The position numbers and the translations under genes were made by a program. The notes under the pieces were generated by a model, which was given only the letters and a program-made list of their open reading frames with translations, was not told the origin of the DNA and ran no database searches. This document shows, piece by piece, positions 1 through 7,907 of a stretch of DNA of 60,735 bases. The DNA is from Gordoniibacillus chartarius (lineage in GTDB: Bacteria > Bacillota > Bacilli > Paenibacillales > NBRC-103111): NCBI RefSeq assembly GCF_042432825.1, contig NZ_JBHLWN010000103.1:1-60735 (forward strand). Direction: 5' to 3'. Numbering within the stretch: position 1 is the first letter of the stretch; each line of letters opens with the position of its first letter.

Positions 1-42
1 ATACAGGAGGCGCTTTTTCTTTTCAAACCGCAAATTAATTCA

Positions 43-306
43 TTACAGGAATAGCTCCTTTACCTCCAACCCCGATTGATCGTAAAGCGAAACGGTCCTT
101 TTGGGGCCGATCGTCCCAGCTCCCTCGATGTCGTACGAAAGCTGGCCGATCTGGGGCTTCTCGACGGATACTTTCGGCAGCGCCATTTGCTGATATGTAT
201 TGGAAAAAAAGGTGAGCGCCAGCAAGAGGACCGTAAATATCCCCCCCGCCCAACGAATCGCCCGTTTCCGTTTGGCACGGATTTCCTCATCCGCAAGCCC
301 TATCAT
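43..306 (-). CDS. N-terminal fragment of an HlyD/MacA-like membrane-fusion adaptor (probably truncated)
   Basis: The 87-residue product has a charged cytosolic start, one membrane anchor (about residues 19-37) and then the opening of an adaptor domain, including GAGTIGPKRTVSLY. HlyD/MacA-type adaptors normally continue with a biotinyl-lipoyl-like domain, a coiled coil and a beta-barrel for 300 or more residues; here a TAA follows VKELFL and neither other frame resumes the family sequence in the last 42 bases. The ATG has an AAGGAGG site and lies 33 bp after the permease stop, so it belongs to the same minus-strand operon. It is either a degraded gene or one cut by a rearrangement just outside the window. 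Family assignment rests on a short stretch. Confidence 0.5.
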   Translation of the reverse strand: MIGLADEEIRAKRKRAIRWAGGIFTVLLLALTFFSNTYQQMALPKVSVEKPQIGQLSYDIEGAGTIGPKRTVSLYDQSGLEVKELFL

Positions 307-339
307 GGCTAAACCTCCTTGTGGCTCTGACAGTGACCG

Positions 340-1197
340 TTAACCCTTAATCCCTGACAACTGAATCCCTTGTATCAGTTCGTTCTCCCCGTACAGGAAA
401 ATAAAGAGAATCGGAGTCATATACAGTGACGCCGCAGCAAAAGCGACTCCGCGGTCGCCTTCATGAATCCGGGACAAATAAACCGACAGCGGCTGTTTAA
501 GCGCATCGTGCAGAAACAACAGCGGCTGCTCCACCATATTCCAGTTGTCCACAAAAACGAGAATTTGCATGGCGGCCATACTGGGCATGGACATCGGAAC
601 GACAATACGGAGAAAGATCGTCCCGTGCCCCGCCCCGTCGACCTTCGCCGCTTCTATGTAAGCCCAGGGAATTTGGGACATAAACTGGCGCAGCAGGAAT
701 ACCCCGAAGACCGAGAACATGCCGGGAAGAATGATCGCCGGATACGTGTCGAGCAGCCCCAGTACATCGATCGCGATAAAGTTGGGGACCAGCGTGACCT
801 GGAACGGAAGCAGCATGGTGATGACGTATAGCAAAAATAGCGCGTCTCTGCCTCGAAAGCGCAGCTTGGCGAACGCGTAAGCCGCAAGAGCCGCTACAAT
901 CGTTTGTCCGGCAACGACTGGAAGCGTCACAATAACGGCATTCCAGAACATGGTTAAAAATTGCGGTTTCTCCAGCAGAATCCGCTTGTACTGGGCGAGC
1001 GTAACCCGGTCCGGAATCAGCTTCAAATTCGCGTAGTCTCCCGCCTTCGCTTCCTGTCCAATCGCATCGTAATTGACCGCGATTTCTTCCTCCGACATGA
1101 AGCCGTTGGTTATCGTAACGACAAGCGGCGCCAGCATCAGCAGCGAGATACAGAGCAGGACCGCTGTCAGCAGGCATTTCTTCACTGCGGAAAGCAT
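340..1197 (-). CDS. Carbohydrate ABC transporter permease, MalG/CUT1 type
   Basis: This is a 285-residue inner-membrane permease of a sugar importer. An N-terminal membrane segment is followed by an extracytoplasmic loop, a block of further membrane helices, and the cytoplasmic EAA loop EAAKVDGAGHGTIFLRIVVP that docks the ATPase. The end, GIQLSGIKG, is typical of MalG-type subunits. The ATG follows AGGAGG at 9 nt. It lies 50 bp downstream of the partner permease in one operon. No binding protein or ATPase gene is in view; Paenibacillus sugar importers commonly share an MsmX-type ATPase encoded elsewhere (known of the family). The substrate cannot be read from the sequence. Confidence 0.9.
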   Translation of the reverse strand: MLSAVKKCLLTAVLLCISLLMLAPLVVTITNGFMSEEEIAVNYDAIGQEAKAGDYANLKLIPDRVTLAQYKRILLEKPQFLTMFWNAVIVTLPVVAGQTIVAALAAYAFAKLRFRGRDALFLLYVITMLLPFQVTLVPNFIAIDVLGLLDTYPAIILPGMFSVFGVFLLRQFMSQIPWAYIEAAKVDGAGHGTIFLRIVVPMSMPSMAAMQILVFVDNWNMVEQPLLFLHDALKQPLSVYLSRIHEGDRGVAFAAASLYMTPILFIFLYGENELIQGIQLSGIKG

Positions 1198-1247
1198 GGT
1201 ATTCGCCTCCTGAGATATGTGGCGGCGGCTTAGCCCTTCAGACCGCC

Positions 1248-2156
1248 CTATTCGATGGAACGCCGGAAGCGGCTGTCCGCTTGAAACAGCAGCACAACGA
1301 CGGCAATCATCCCTGCCGCCATGATATATGCGGCTGACGTCAGCTTCTGATAATCAAGCGACAGAAACATGTTGTTCATATAATGCTGAAGCATGTAGAT
1401 GCTATCGTGGGGATATTCGCCCGACATCAAGTACGTCTCGCGAAATACTTTGAACGAGCCTACGACCGACATGATGGTGACAAAAAACAAGGTCGGAATC
1501 AAATAGCGCAGCGTGATGCCGAAAAATTGTCTGACTTTTCCCGCCCCGTCGATGCTTGCCGTTTCGTAATAATCCTTCGGGATCGTCTGTAGTCCGGCCA
1601 GCAGCAGCACGATGTTATAGCCGGCATTTTTCCAGACGTACATCAGGATGATGACGGTGCGGGCTTCGCCGCTTTCCATCCAGCTGACGGGAGCGTACCC
1701 CCAGTCTACGATCAGACGGTTCAGCCACCCGTTCGTGTCGAACAATACTTGCCAGAACAGCACGACCGAGGCAACCGGCAGCACCAGCGGCAAAACGAAC
1801 GCCGTTCGAATCCACCTGCGCAGCGGGAAGGAACGGTTTAACAGGATGGCCATGAGAAGCGATACGGTCAGAAGCAGCGGCACGCCGATTCCGGTGAAAT
1901 AAGCGGTATTGGCCGCCGCTTTGCGAAAGGAGTCGCTGTTCCATACCTCCGCGTAATTCGCCGCACCGACGAACGAGCCTTCCACCGGGCTGTCCATCAA
2001 CGAATAATAGAAGCCGCCGATAAATGGGAACAAGTAAAATACCGCAAATCCGATAAGACTGGGCGCCAAAAACAACATTGCGGCCGTTCCGTCCTTCCCC
2101 GGGCCCTGGAGAGGACGAAAGACGGCCCGTTTGCTCCGACGCGCAAGCTGAAGCAT
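1248..2156 (-). CDS. Carbohydrate ABC transporter permease, MalF/CUT1 type
   Basis: A 302-residue membrane permease that would pair with the downstream MalG-type subunit. A first helix (FLAPSLIGFAVFYLFPFI, near residues 29-46) leads into a periplasmic loop, further helices, and the EAA-loop motif YETASIDGAGKVRQFFGITL about two thirds along. The ATG is preceded by GGAGGAGGG. It is the first gene of the minus-strand operon and is divergent from the two-component genes at 2292, so the shared 135-bp spacer likely holds both promoters. This suggests that the two-component system controls the transporter. Confidence 0.9.
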   Translation of the reverse strand: MLQLARRSKRAVFRPLQGPGKDGTAAMLFLAPSLIGFAVFYLFPFIGGFYYSLMDSPVEGSFVGAANYAEVWNSDSFRKAAANTAYFTGIGVPLLLTVSLLMAILLNRSFPLRRWIRTAFVLPLVLPVASVVLFWQVLFDTNGWLNRLIVDWGYAPVSWMESGEARTVIILMYVWKNAGYNIVLLLAGLQTIPKDYYETASIDGAGKVRQFFGITLRYLIPTLFFVTIMSVVGSFKVFRETYLMSGEYPHDSIYMLQHYMNNMFLSLDYQKLTSAAYIMAAGMIAVVVLLFQADSRFRRSIE

Positions 2157-2291
2157 AGATGCCCTCCTCCAATGGAATGTGATCTGCTTACGGAAGTCAT
2201 TTTATTGGCCGATTGTGATTCTTGTGTGACAAGAACGGACTTTTTTGTTTAAATGAGGGAAGAACGATGCGACGAAAGAGGAAGCGATCGA

Positions 2292-2972
2292 ATGCAAACC
2301 GTAATGGTCGTTGAAGATGAGCCTCTCATGCGGGAATTGATCTCCGACTATATGAAGGACGAAGGCTACCGCGTTCTCGAAGCGAAGAACGGAGCGGAAG
2401 CGCTGGACAAATTCGCCCAAGCACCGGCGGATGCGGTTATTTTGGATGTGATGATGCCGTACCTGGACGGGTTTGAGGTATGCCGGTTTATCCGGCAAAC
2501 CTCGAATGCCGTGATCGTCATCGTTACCGCGAAATCGGAAGAAACCGACAAGCTGCAAGGATATGAACTGGGCGCGGACGATTACGTCACCAAGCCGTTC
2601 AGCCCCAAAGTGCTGGTCGCAAAGGTAAAGGCCCTGCTGAAGAGAGCAAGCGCTACGGGGGAGACCGCACCTATCACGGTTCACCGGGTGGAAGGTCTCG
2701 AAATTCGGGAGCAATCCTTTGAGCTGCTGGTGGATAAGGAGCCGGTGGAAGTGACGCCGAAGGAATTCGAATTGCTGCTTTACTTATACCGAAACCGCAA
2801 CATCATCCAGAGCCGTGAAGCTCTGCTCATAGGAGTGTGGGGCTATGAATACGAAGGGGATAGCCGTAATGTGGACGCTGTCATCAAACGGCTGCGTCAA
2901 AAGTTGGGGCCTTATGCCGGCCTGATCCACACCGTACGCGGGAACGGCTATATGCTGAAGGTGCCGTCATGA
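2292..2972 (+). CDS. OmpR/PhoB-family response regulator
   Basis: A 226-residue DNA-binding response regulator. The receiver domain (residues 1-115) carries the acidic pair E8-D9, the phosphoacceptor D52 in ILDVMMP, and K101 in the TKPFS turn. A winged-helix effector domain (about 130-225) contains the family sequence VTPKEFELLLYLYRN and ends in VRGNGYML. The reading frame is open 39 nt further upstream, but the ATG at 2292 follows AGAGGAAG and begins the receiver fold directly. It overlaps the kinase gene by 4 nt (ATGA), so the two are translationally coupled. It may regulate the divergent sugar permeases. Confidence 0.93.
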   Translation: MQTVMVVEDEPLMRELISDYMKDEGYRVLEAKNGAEALDKFAQAPADAVILDVMMPYLDGFEVCRFIRQTSNAVIVIVTAKSEETDKLQGYELGADDYVTKPFSPKVLVAKVKALLKRASATGETAPITVHRVEGLEIREQSFELLVDKEPVEVTPKEFELLLYLYRNRNIIQSREALLIGVWGYEYEGDSRNVDAVIKRLRQKLGPYAGLIHTVRGNGYMLKVPS

Positions 2973-4615
2973 AGTGGAAAAGCATTTCCTTCAAGCTCTT
3001 TGCCGTTACGAGTCTTGTGTTCATAGGCTGCCTCACGATCATGATGCTGCTTCAGCTCGCCTTCTTCGAGCCGTATTATGTCCGTGAAAAGACCGGCGGC
3101 TTTCTTCGGGATTTTGAACAAGCCCGGCAGCGGTTTATGCAGGAAACTCCGGACGAACATACGGTTCCCGCTTATTTTGCGAATCTGGAGGAGCCCTACT
3201 ACGCCACTACTGCCATATTGACGTTGTCCAGGAGCGGGGACCTGCTCGTATCTGTCGGCAAGGGGAACGGCAAGGACAAGTTCCTCCGGCTCCGCGCGCC
3301 TGCATCTGTGAATGAACGCAACCCCGGAGCCCTATATTCGCCGCTATTACCGGATCTTCCGACAATCACGCCGTTCCCGGATGTGGAGATGGACAAGCTG
3401 TTAGCCGGCCTGGATCAATGGTTTCAAAATGCGGAGCGGCAGCGGAAGGTTCTCGTTCAAGCCGAGCAGGTTTCCTTCTTCATGGATGTGCAGCTCACTA
3501 CCGACTCCAATCGCCGACAGTTTGTCGTTATTGCTCCTCTTAACGTGAGGAACGGAGAAGGAACGGTGCTCGCCGCCGTATCCTCTCTCCAGCCGGTAGG
3601 CGATGCGGTTTCCGCATTCCGCGGCTTCTATTCATACTTCTATTTGCTGGCGGCCGCCGGTGCGCTGCTGCTTGTGCTTCTGTACTCCCGAATGATTACG
3701 CGGCCGCTCCGGCTATTAAACAATACCGCGCTGCGAATGGCAAAGCTGGATTTCAGGGAACAAAGCGGCATTCGCCGCAGCGACGAAATCGGCAGCTTGT
3801 CCGAAACGTTAAATTTCCTTTCAGAGAATCTGAATAAGGCATTGTCGGAGCTGCAGGAGGCCAATGCGAAGCTGCAGGAAGACATCGAGAAGGAAAAGCG
3901 GCTGGAGCGGCTGCGGCGCGAATTCGTAGCCGGGGTGTCCCACGAGCTGAAGACGCCGATCAGCTTGATCAGCGGATTCGCCGAGGCGCTGCAGGATAAC
4001 GTGGGGGACGGCAAGAAACGCGATCGTTATGCAGCCGTCATTCGGGAAGAGACGTCGCGAATGGCGGGCATCGTAAACGATATGCTCGATCTGACCCAGA
4101 TGGAAACGGGACAGTACCGGCTTGTGCTCGACGATTTTCGGCTTGACGAGCTCGTTTGCCATCTGGCGGAAAAACTGCAGGATCATCCCGGCAGCGGCGG
4201 AAAGCGCATCGAGCTGCAGCTTCTGCCGGTCGCGGTGAGAGCCGACCGGTTCCGAATCGAGCAGGTGCTCACAAACCTATTGGGCAACGCAATCAGGCAT
4301 ACCCCCGATAACGGCAGGCTGGGAATCCGAATGATGCTGGAAGCAAAGAGCGTCCGGACGGTCGTCTGGAACGAAGGAGAGCAGATTCCTGAAGATGAGC
4401 TGAGTCATATTTGGGATCATTTCTACCGGGTGGAGAAGTCGCGGGAGAGAGACTCCGGAGGAACGGGCATCGGTCTGGCGATCGTCCGGCAAATCCTGCA
4501 GCTGCATAACGGACTGTATGAGGTCCGCAATACGGCGGGGGGAGTGGAATTCAGCTTCTCGCTGCCGGCGGACGGTTCTCGAACTTGGGAATCCCGAGGC
4601 AATCTCAGGCATTGA
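2969..4615 (+). CDS. Membrane sensor histidine kinase with HAMP domain
   Basis: A 548-residue sensor kinase partnering the upstream regulator. Two membrane segments (about residues 7-30 and 220-240) flank an extracytoplasmic sensor of about 190 residues with no recognised fold. A HAMP linker follows, then the HisKA dimerisation helix with the phosphorylated His near residue 325 (VSHELKTPISL). The ATP-binding domain shows the N box (LTNLLGNAIRH) and G box (SGGTGIGLAIV). The sensor region does not reveal a ligand. The gene overlaps the regulator stop by 4 nt and is followed by a hairpin. Confidence 0.93.
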   Translation: MKWKSISFKLFAVTSLVFIGCLTIMMLLQLAFFEPYYVREKTGGFLRDFEQARQRFMQETPDEHTVPAYFANLEEPYYATTAILTLSRSGDLLVSVGKGNGKDKFLRLRAPASVNERNPGALYSPLLPDLPTITPFPDVEMDKLLAGLDQWFQNAERQRKVLVQAEQVSFFMDVQLTTDSNRRQFVVIAPLNVRNGEGTVLAAVSSLQPVGDAVSAFRGFYSYFYLLAAAGALLLVLLYSRMITRPLRLLNNTALRMAKLDFREQSGIRRSDEIGSLSETLNFLSENLNKALSELQEANAKLQEDIEKEKRLERLRREFVAGVSHELKTPISLISGFAEALQDNVGDGKKRDRYAAVIREETSRMAGIVNDMLDLTQMETGQYRLVLDDFRLDELVCHLAEKLQDHPGSGGKRIELQLLPVAVRADRFRIEQVLTNLLGNAIRHTPDNGRLGIRMMLEAKSVRTVVWNEGEQIPEDELSHIWDHFYRVEKSRERDSGGTGIGLAIVRQILQLHNGLYEVRNTAGGVEFSFSLPADGSRTWESRGNLRH

Positions 4616-4622
4616 AGCGAAT

Positions 4623-4654
4623 ATAGACCCGGGAGGAGCTCCTCTCGGGTCTAT
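4623..4654. terminator. Inverted repeat between convergent genes, possible bidirectional terminator
   Basis: ATAGACCCG pairs with CGGGTCTAT, with an inner GGAGG/CCTC stem, directly after the kinase stop and before the stop of the convergent GH43 gene. The stem is strong, but neither side carries a clear T run, so termination efficiency is uncertain. Confidence 0.5.
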
Positions 4655-4679
4655 CGTGATGACTTAGCATTCCTGCTCG

Positions 4680-5660
4680 TCACTTATACGGATCGATCGT
4701 TTGAATCGTACCGTCCTCATTATAATGCAGCTCGCAGAACTTCACGCAGCGCTTATGGTTCACGCCTTCCGACAACGAGCTGTCGTGATAGAACAAGTAC
4801 CATTTGTCCTCGAATTGGACGATCGAATGATGCGTGGTCCAGCCGATGACCGGAGTAAGTATCGTTCCCTTGAACGTGAACGGCCCCAGCGGATTGTCGC
4901 TGACAGCGTACACGAGCTTGTGCGTCGTACCCGTCGAGTAGGACAAGTAGTATAAGCCGTTATATTTATGTACCCACGGGCCTTCAAAATAACGCCGTTC
5001 TTCGTCGCCGGCCACAATCGGATTGCCGTTCTCATCGATAATGGAAATCTCTTGCGGCTCCCCTTGGAAGGACAGCATATCGTCGCTCAGCAGCGCCACG
5101 CGCGGTCCTAGCGCAGGCGCATCCGCAGCAGGTCCCGATGCATCCGGCTCGAACGTACCGGTCTGCCATTTCTCCAGCTGTCCGCCCCACAAGCCTCCGA
5201 AATAGACGTACGCCCGGTTGTCGTCATCAACGAGCACGGCCGGATCGATGCTGAAGCTGCCCTCGATGTAACTGGCTTCAGGCTTGAACGGGCCGGCCGG
5301 CGATGTGCTCGTAGCTACGCCAATCCGGAAGATGCCGTCATGATCTCGGGCCGGGAAAAATAAGTAATATATGCCGTTGCGATACGCTGCATCCGGCGCC
5401 CACAGCTGTTTGGAAGCCCAAGGAATATCGTTCAGATGAAGCACTTGGCCATGATCGACGACAGGCGAGTCGAAGTTGTCCAAGGACAGCACGTGATAGT
5501 CCTCCATCTTGTACTGGTCGCCGTTGTCGTTGCTTGGCTCATCGTGGTCGAGATCGTGCGACGGATAAATATAGATTTTGCCTTCGAACACATGGGCGGA
5601 CGGATCAGCCGTATAAATATGAGTGACTAACGGCTGCTTAGGTACCGGCTTGCTGCTCAT
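4680..5660 (-). CDS. Glycoside hydrolase family 43, single domain (xylosidase/arabinofuranosidase type)
   Basis: A 326-residue cytoplasmic five-bladed beta-propeller glycosidase without signal peptide. Acidic residues expected of GH43 lie in TADPSAHVFEGKIYIYPSHD near the N-terminus (candidate base Asp), SFSIDPAVLVDDD (pKa-modulating Asp) and RRYFEGPWVHK (candidate acid Glu). The C-terminus, HHSIVQFEDKWYLFYHDSS, is the usual last blade. Members release xylose or arabinose from plant oligosaccharides; subfamily and substrate are not decided here. The ATG follows AGGAGGAAAC. A perfect 22-bp palindrome sits 31 bp upstream of the start and is likely its operator. Confidence 0.9.
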   Translation of the reverse strand: MSSKPVPKQPLVTHIYTADPSAHVFEGKIYIYPSHDLDHDEPSNDNGDQYKMEDYHVLSLDNFDSPVVDHGQVLHLNDIPWASKQLWAPDAAYRNGIYYLFFPARDHDGIFRIGVATSTSPAGPFKPEASYIEGSFSIDPAVLVDDDNRAYVYFGGLWGGQLEKWQTGTFEPDASGPAADAPALGPRVALLSDDMLSFQGEPQEISIIDENGNPIVAGDEERRYFEGPWVHKYNGLYYLSYSTGTTHKLVYAVSDNPLGPFTFKGTILTPVIGWTTHHSIVQFEDKWYLFYHDSSLSEGVNHKRCVKFCELHYNEDGTIQTIDPYK

Positions 5661-5690
5661 TTTGTTTCCTCCTCGGGAATGATAATGACG

Positions 5691-5712
5691 ATAATGTACG
5701 CGCGTACATTAT
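5691..5712. promoter_or_regulatory. Perfect 22-bp palindrome, probable operator of the GH43 gene
   Basis: ATAATGTACGC is immediately followed by its exact reverse complement. It lies 31-52 bp before the GH43 start, where a repressor would block transcription. The TGTAC...GTACA arms recall the B. subtilis AraR operator (ATTTGTACGTACAAAT), but the centre is wider. No AraR-like gene is in the window, so the binding protein is unknown. Confidence 0.55.
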
Positions 5713-5782
5713 TATACATCACCTTTCCTCGAATTGGCTAGTAGGGGCTTGGAACCTCTTGTTCAAGAACGGTTTTCCCAGT

Positions 5783-6061
5783 ATGCAGCGCAAGTGGGAA
5801 ACTATTATTCCTAGAGTTACATTAGAAACTGGATTTTACCGACAGACAGAAGAAACTCCTGTTGGATACATGCAAACGAGCGAACTTTACTACCGTAGAA
5901 AGATTGAGAACAGGGGATAAAAGGCGATAACTCCTAAGTTATTCAACTATCGTACCCGTTGGTTCAATAGCGCTGAGAAGAATGTTGTTTATTTGAGATA
6001 TTCGAAAGCTATGGTGGAAAAGGCTATGAAACTCGTTTCTCCTACTTTTCAATCAAAATAG
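5783..6061 (+). pseudogene. Possible degraded reading frame of unknown origin
   Basis: One forward frame reads as plausible protein for 45 codons from the ATG at 5783 to a TAA at 5918. It then continues in the same frame for another 46 codons (ending LVSPTFQSK) to a TAG at 6059. The frame is also open upstream of 5783. No ribosome binding site or known family is recognised. The remaining bases of this 430-bp interval hold the palindrome at 5691-5712 and nothing else evident. It may be the remnant of a lost gene in an AT-rich patch. Confidence 0.25.
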
Positions 6062-6090
6062 AAATATCCAGATGAATTTCTTCTATGCAT

Positions 6091-7272
6091 TTATGATGCA
6101 AACTCCTTCTTTGCTTTCGCATCCCTTGCTAAAATACCGCTGAAAATAAAAGATAACAACGAACCGGCAAAGCAAATAGCCGCTAAAATGCCTACTGCAG
6201 AAAAACCGTCAAAAGCCGCGTAAATCAGGCCTGCAATCCAAGAACCGAACGTTGTCGCAGCGTACATGATCGAATTTGCTAAGCTGGAGATCGTGCCGCG
6301 GATGGCTGGATTTAATGAATTCAGCAAGCCCAATATTAATGGGAAAGTGATCCCCATGTTCACGAATATGAAAAAGTAAACACTTTCGAAAGCCGTAACC
6401 GATGGCAAGTGAGGCAAAACAATAAAACATATGATTGAGACAAAAAAGCCCACAACCAGTGTATTAAAACGGTTTAGCGCTTTGATCACGTAGGCACCGC
6501 CTAAGCTGCCAACTATATTCCCGAGACCAAGAAAAAACATCACGTACCCCGCTTGATCAATGGAAAGATGAAAGCGATCTGCCACCCATTTTCCAATGAA
6601 CGAAAAGGCTGCAAAGAATCCGCATTGAAATAAGAAATGTGCGAGGAAAGCCCTTCTAGCAGTTCGACTATTCAATAGTGGGAGGTATCTGCTGAAAATC
6701 GAAGTCTTGGCCTTTGGAACTTGATTCGGTTTCATTTCAGGCAAAGCATAGAAGATGAATACCGCCACCAATAACGCCCATATCCCGATTGTAAAAAAAG
6801 GATAAGACCAATGGGTTGAGGCAAGCAGACTCCCGACAGGGATACCGAACGCTTGGGAGGCAGCCAAGCCCGCCATGACGATTCCTGATACTTTGGCGAT
6901 TTTTTGTGCTGGGAACAGAGCAGGGATCATGGCCCAAACTTGAGGCGCTGTGAATGCAGCGCTAACACCGGCTAAAAAGCGAAATAAGAACATCGACCAA
7001 AATCCTGTGGCTAAGCCGCACAACATAGTTGAAACCGAGAAACAAACCATACCGAAAAGCATGACCTTTTTGCGGTCCCAACCATCGGAAAGTGGTCCGG
7101 CAATTAGCGCAAATAGGGCATAACCTAAAGCATAAGATCCTACCATCCAACCCGAATACTCGGTCGGAATATGAAATAAAGATTGTAGCGTGGGGATAAG
7201 CGGAGAAATCAAAAACGTATCTGTACCGATTACAAACATGACGAGGAAAAACAAGGTTGTTAATTTAAACAT
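6091..7272 (-). CDS. MFS transporter, DHA1/AraJ-like drug or sugar efflux type
   Basis: A 393-residue major facilitator with about 12 membrane helices. The conserved loop 2-3 signature appears as GPLSDGWDRKKVMLFG, and loop 4-5 as LAGVSAAFTAPQVWA. Members of this branch export drugs, sugars or amino acids by proton antiport. The ATG has AGAAGGGTG upstream. The gene follows an ArsR-type regulator on the same strand, with a palindromic site between them, a common arrangement for efflux genes controlled by their own repressor. Base composition is much more AT-rich than the flanking CAZyme genes, suggesting recent acquisition. Confidence 0.88.
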   Translation of the reverse strand: MFKLTTLFFLVMFVIGTDTFLISPLIPTLQSLFHIPTEYSGWMVGSYALGYALFALIAGPLSDGWDRKKVMLFGMVCFSVSTMLCGLATGFWSMFLFRFLAGVSAAFTAPQVWAMIPALFPAQKIAKVSGIVMAGLAASQAFGIPVGSLLASTHWSYPFFTIGIWALLVAVFIFYALPEMKPNQVPKAKTSIFSRYLPLLNSRTARRAFLAHFLFQCGFFAAFSFIGKWVADRFHLSIDQAGYVMFFLGLGNIVGSLGGAYVIKALNRFNTLVVGFFVSIICFIVLPHLPSVTAFESVYFFIFVNMGITFPLILGLLNSLNPAIRGTISSLANSIMYAATTFGSWIAGLIYAAFDGFSAVGILAAICFAGSLLSFIFSGILARDAKAKKEFAS

Positions 7273-7302
7273 GATTTTTCACCCTTCTCTTTTAGTTCTA
7301 TA

Positions 7303-7320
7303 GTTCAAATAATATTGAAC
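7303..7320. promoter_or_regulatory. Candidate ArsR-type operator before the MFS gene
   Basis: GTTCAA and TTGAAC form a perfect inverted repeat around ATAATA, between arsR and the MFS start. AT-rich repeats of this shape (TTCAA...TTGAA) are bound by ArsR/SmtB-family repressors. Binding by the neighbouring regulator is inferred from position. Confidence 0.4.
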
Positions 7321-7345
7321 AAATGAAGAAAAAAGAAATTTCCTT

Positions 7346-7636
7346 CTACAACGTATCCAGAAATCCAGGTAGGTATGTTTGAAATGTCTCTAATTCGATA
7401 CTCATATACTTCGCTTGAGCTTCTTTTCGTACTTTTATCAATTTCGCCTCCTTTAAAGTACGTAAGTGATACGAAGTATTCGATTTCGAAGTATCGCGAA
7501 TGTCTCCTACTTCTCCACAATTCATCTCCTTCTTACTGGCGTATAAAGCTCGTATGATGTCTAATCTGGTTTCATCAGCTAATGCTTTAAATATTTTGAC
7601 TCTGAGCTCGTCATGCATAGTATTTTGAGTAGTCAT
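7346..7636 (-). CDS. ArsR-family winged-helix transcriptional regulator
   Basis: A 96-residue HTH regulator. ALADETRLDIIRAL opens the domain, the recognition helix lies in SNTSYHLRTLKEAKLIKVRKE, and the wing follows. There is no CxC metal motif; the single Cys (MNCGEVGD) does not make a metal site, so the inducer is more likely organic, or the protein is constitutive. No Shine-Dalgarno is visible before the ATG, and a -10/-35 pair sits so close that the mRNA may be leaderless. It stands 73 bp upstream of the MFS exporter and probably represses it. Confidence 0.85.
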   Translation of the reverse strand: MTTQNTMHDELRVKIFKALADETRLDIIRALYASKKEMNCGEVGDIRDTSKSNTSYHLRTLKEAKLIKVRKEAQAKYMSIELETFQTYLPGFLDTL

Positions 7637-7642
7637 AAAACT

Positions 7643-7670
7643 ATTGTACTAAGATTTCTCTACAAATCAA
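7643..7670 (-). promoter_or_regulatory. Promoter of the arsR gene, placed for a leaderless transcript
   Basis: On the minus strand TTGATT (7670-7665) and TACAAT (7648-7643) are separated by 16 bp. The -10 hexamer ends 6 nt before the ATG, so transcription would begin at or next to the start codon. The remaining bases to 7880 are AT-rich and hold no recognised gene. Confidence 0.45.
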
Positions 7671-7880
7671 GTCTTTAAAAATAACTCCACCTTCTCGGAA
7701 TTATCATGCAATCTTAAAAATTAAAATCACACTCAAGTCAACATCAACAACAAGTATTATTTCCCTCTTACTGACATTTACATTTGATATTTGTTCGAAA
7801 GTTATCGACAGCAACGTGGGACGTCACATCATGATGCCAGGTCGAACGGTACCGCATACGCAGAGTAAACAAAGAAATAA

Positions 7881-7901
7881 CCGGAGGCGCTTTGCCTCCG
7901 G
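7881..7901. terminator. Rho-independent terminator after the GH43 gene
   Basis: CCGGAGGC and GCCTCCGG form a perfect 8-bp stem with a 5-nt loop, just past the stop of the minus-strand GH43 gene. T-rich runs flank both sides (TTATTTCTTTG on the minus strand). Confidence 0.8.
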
Positions 7902-7907
7902 TCCTTT

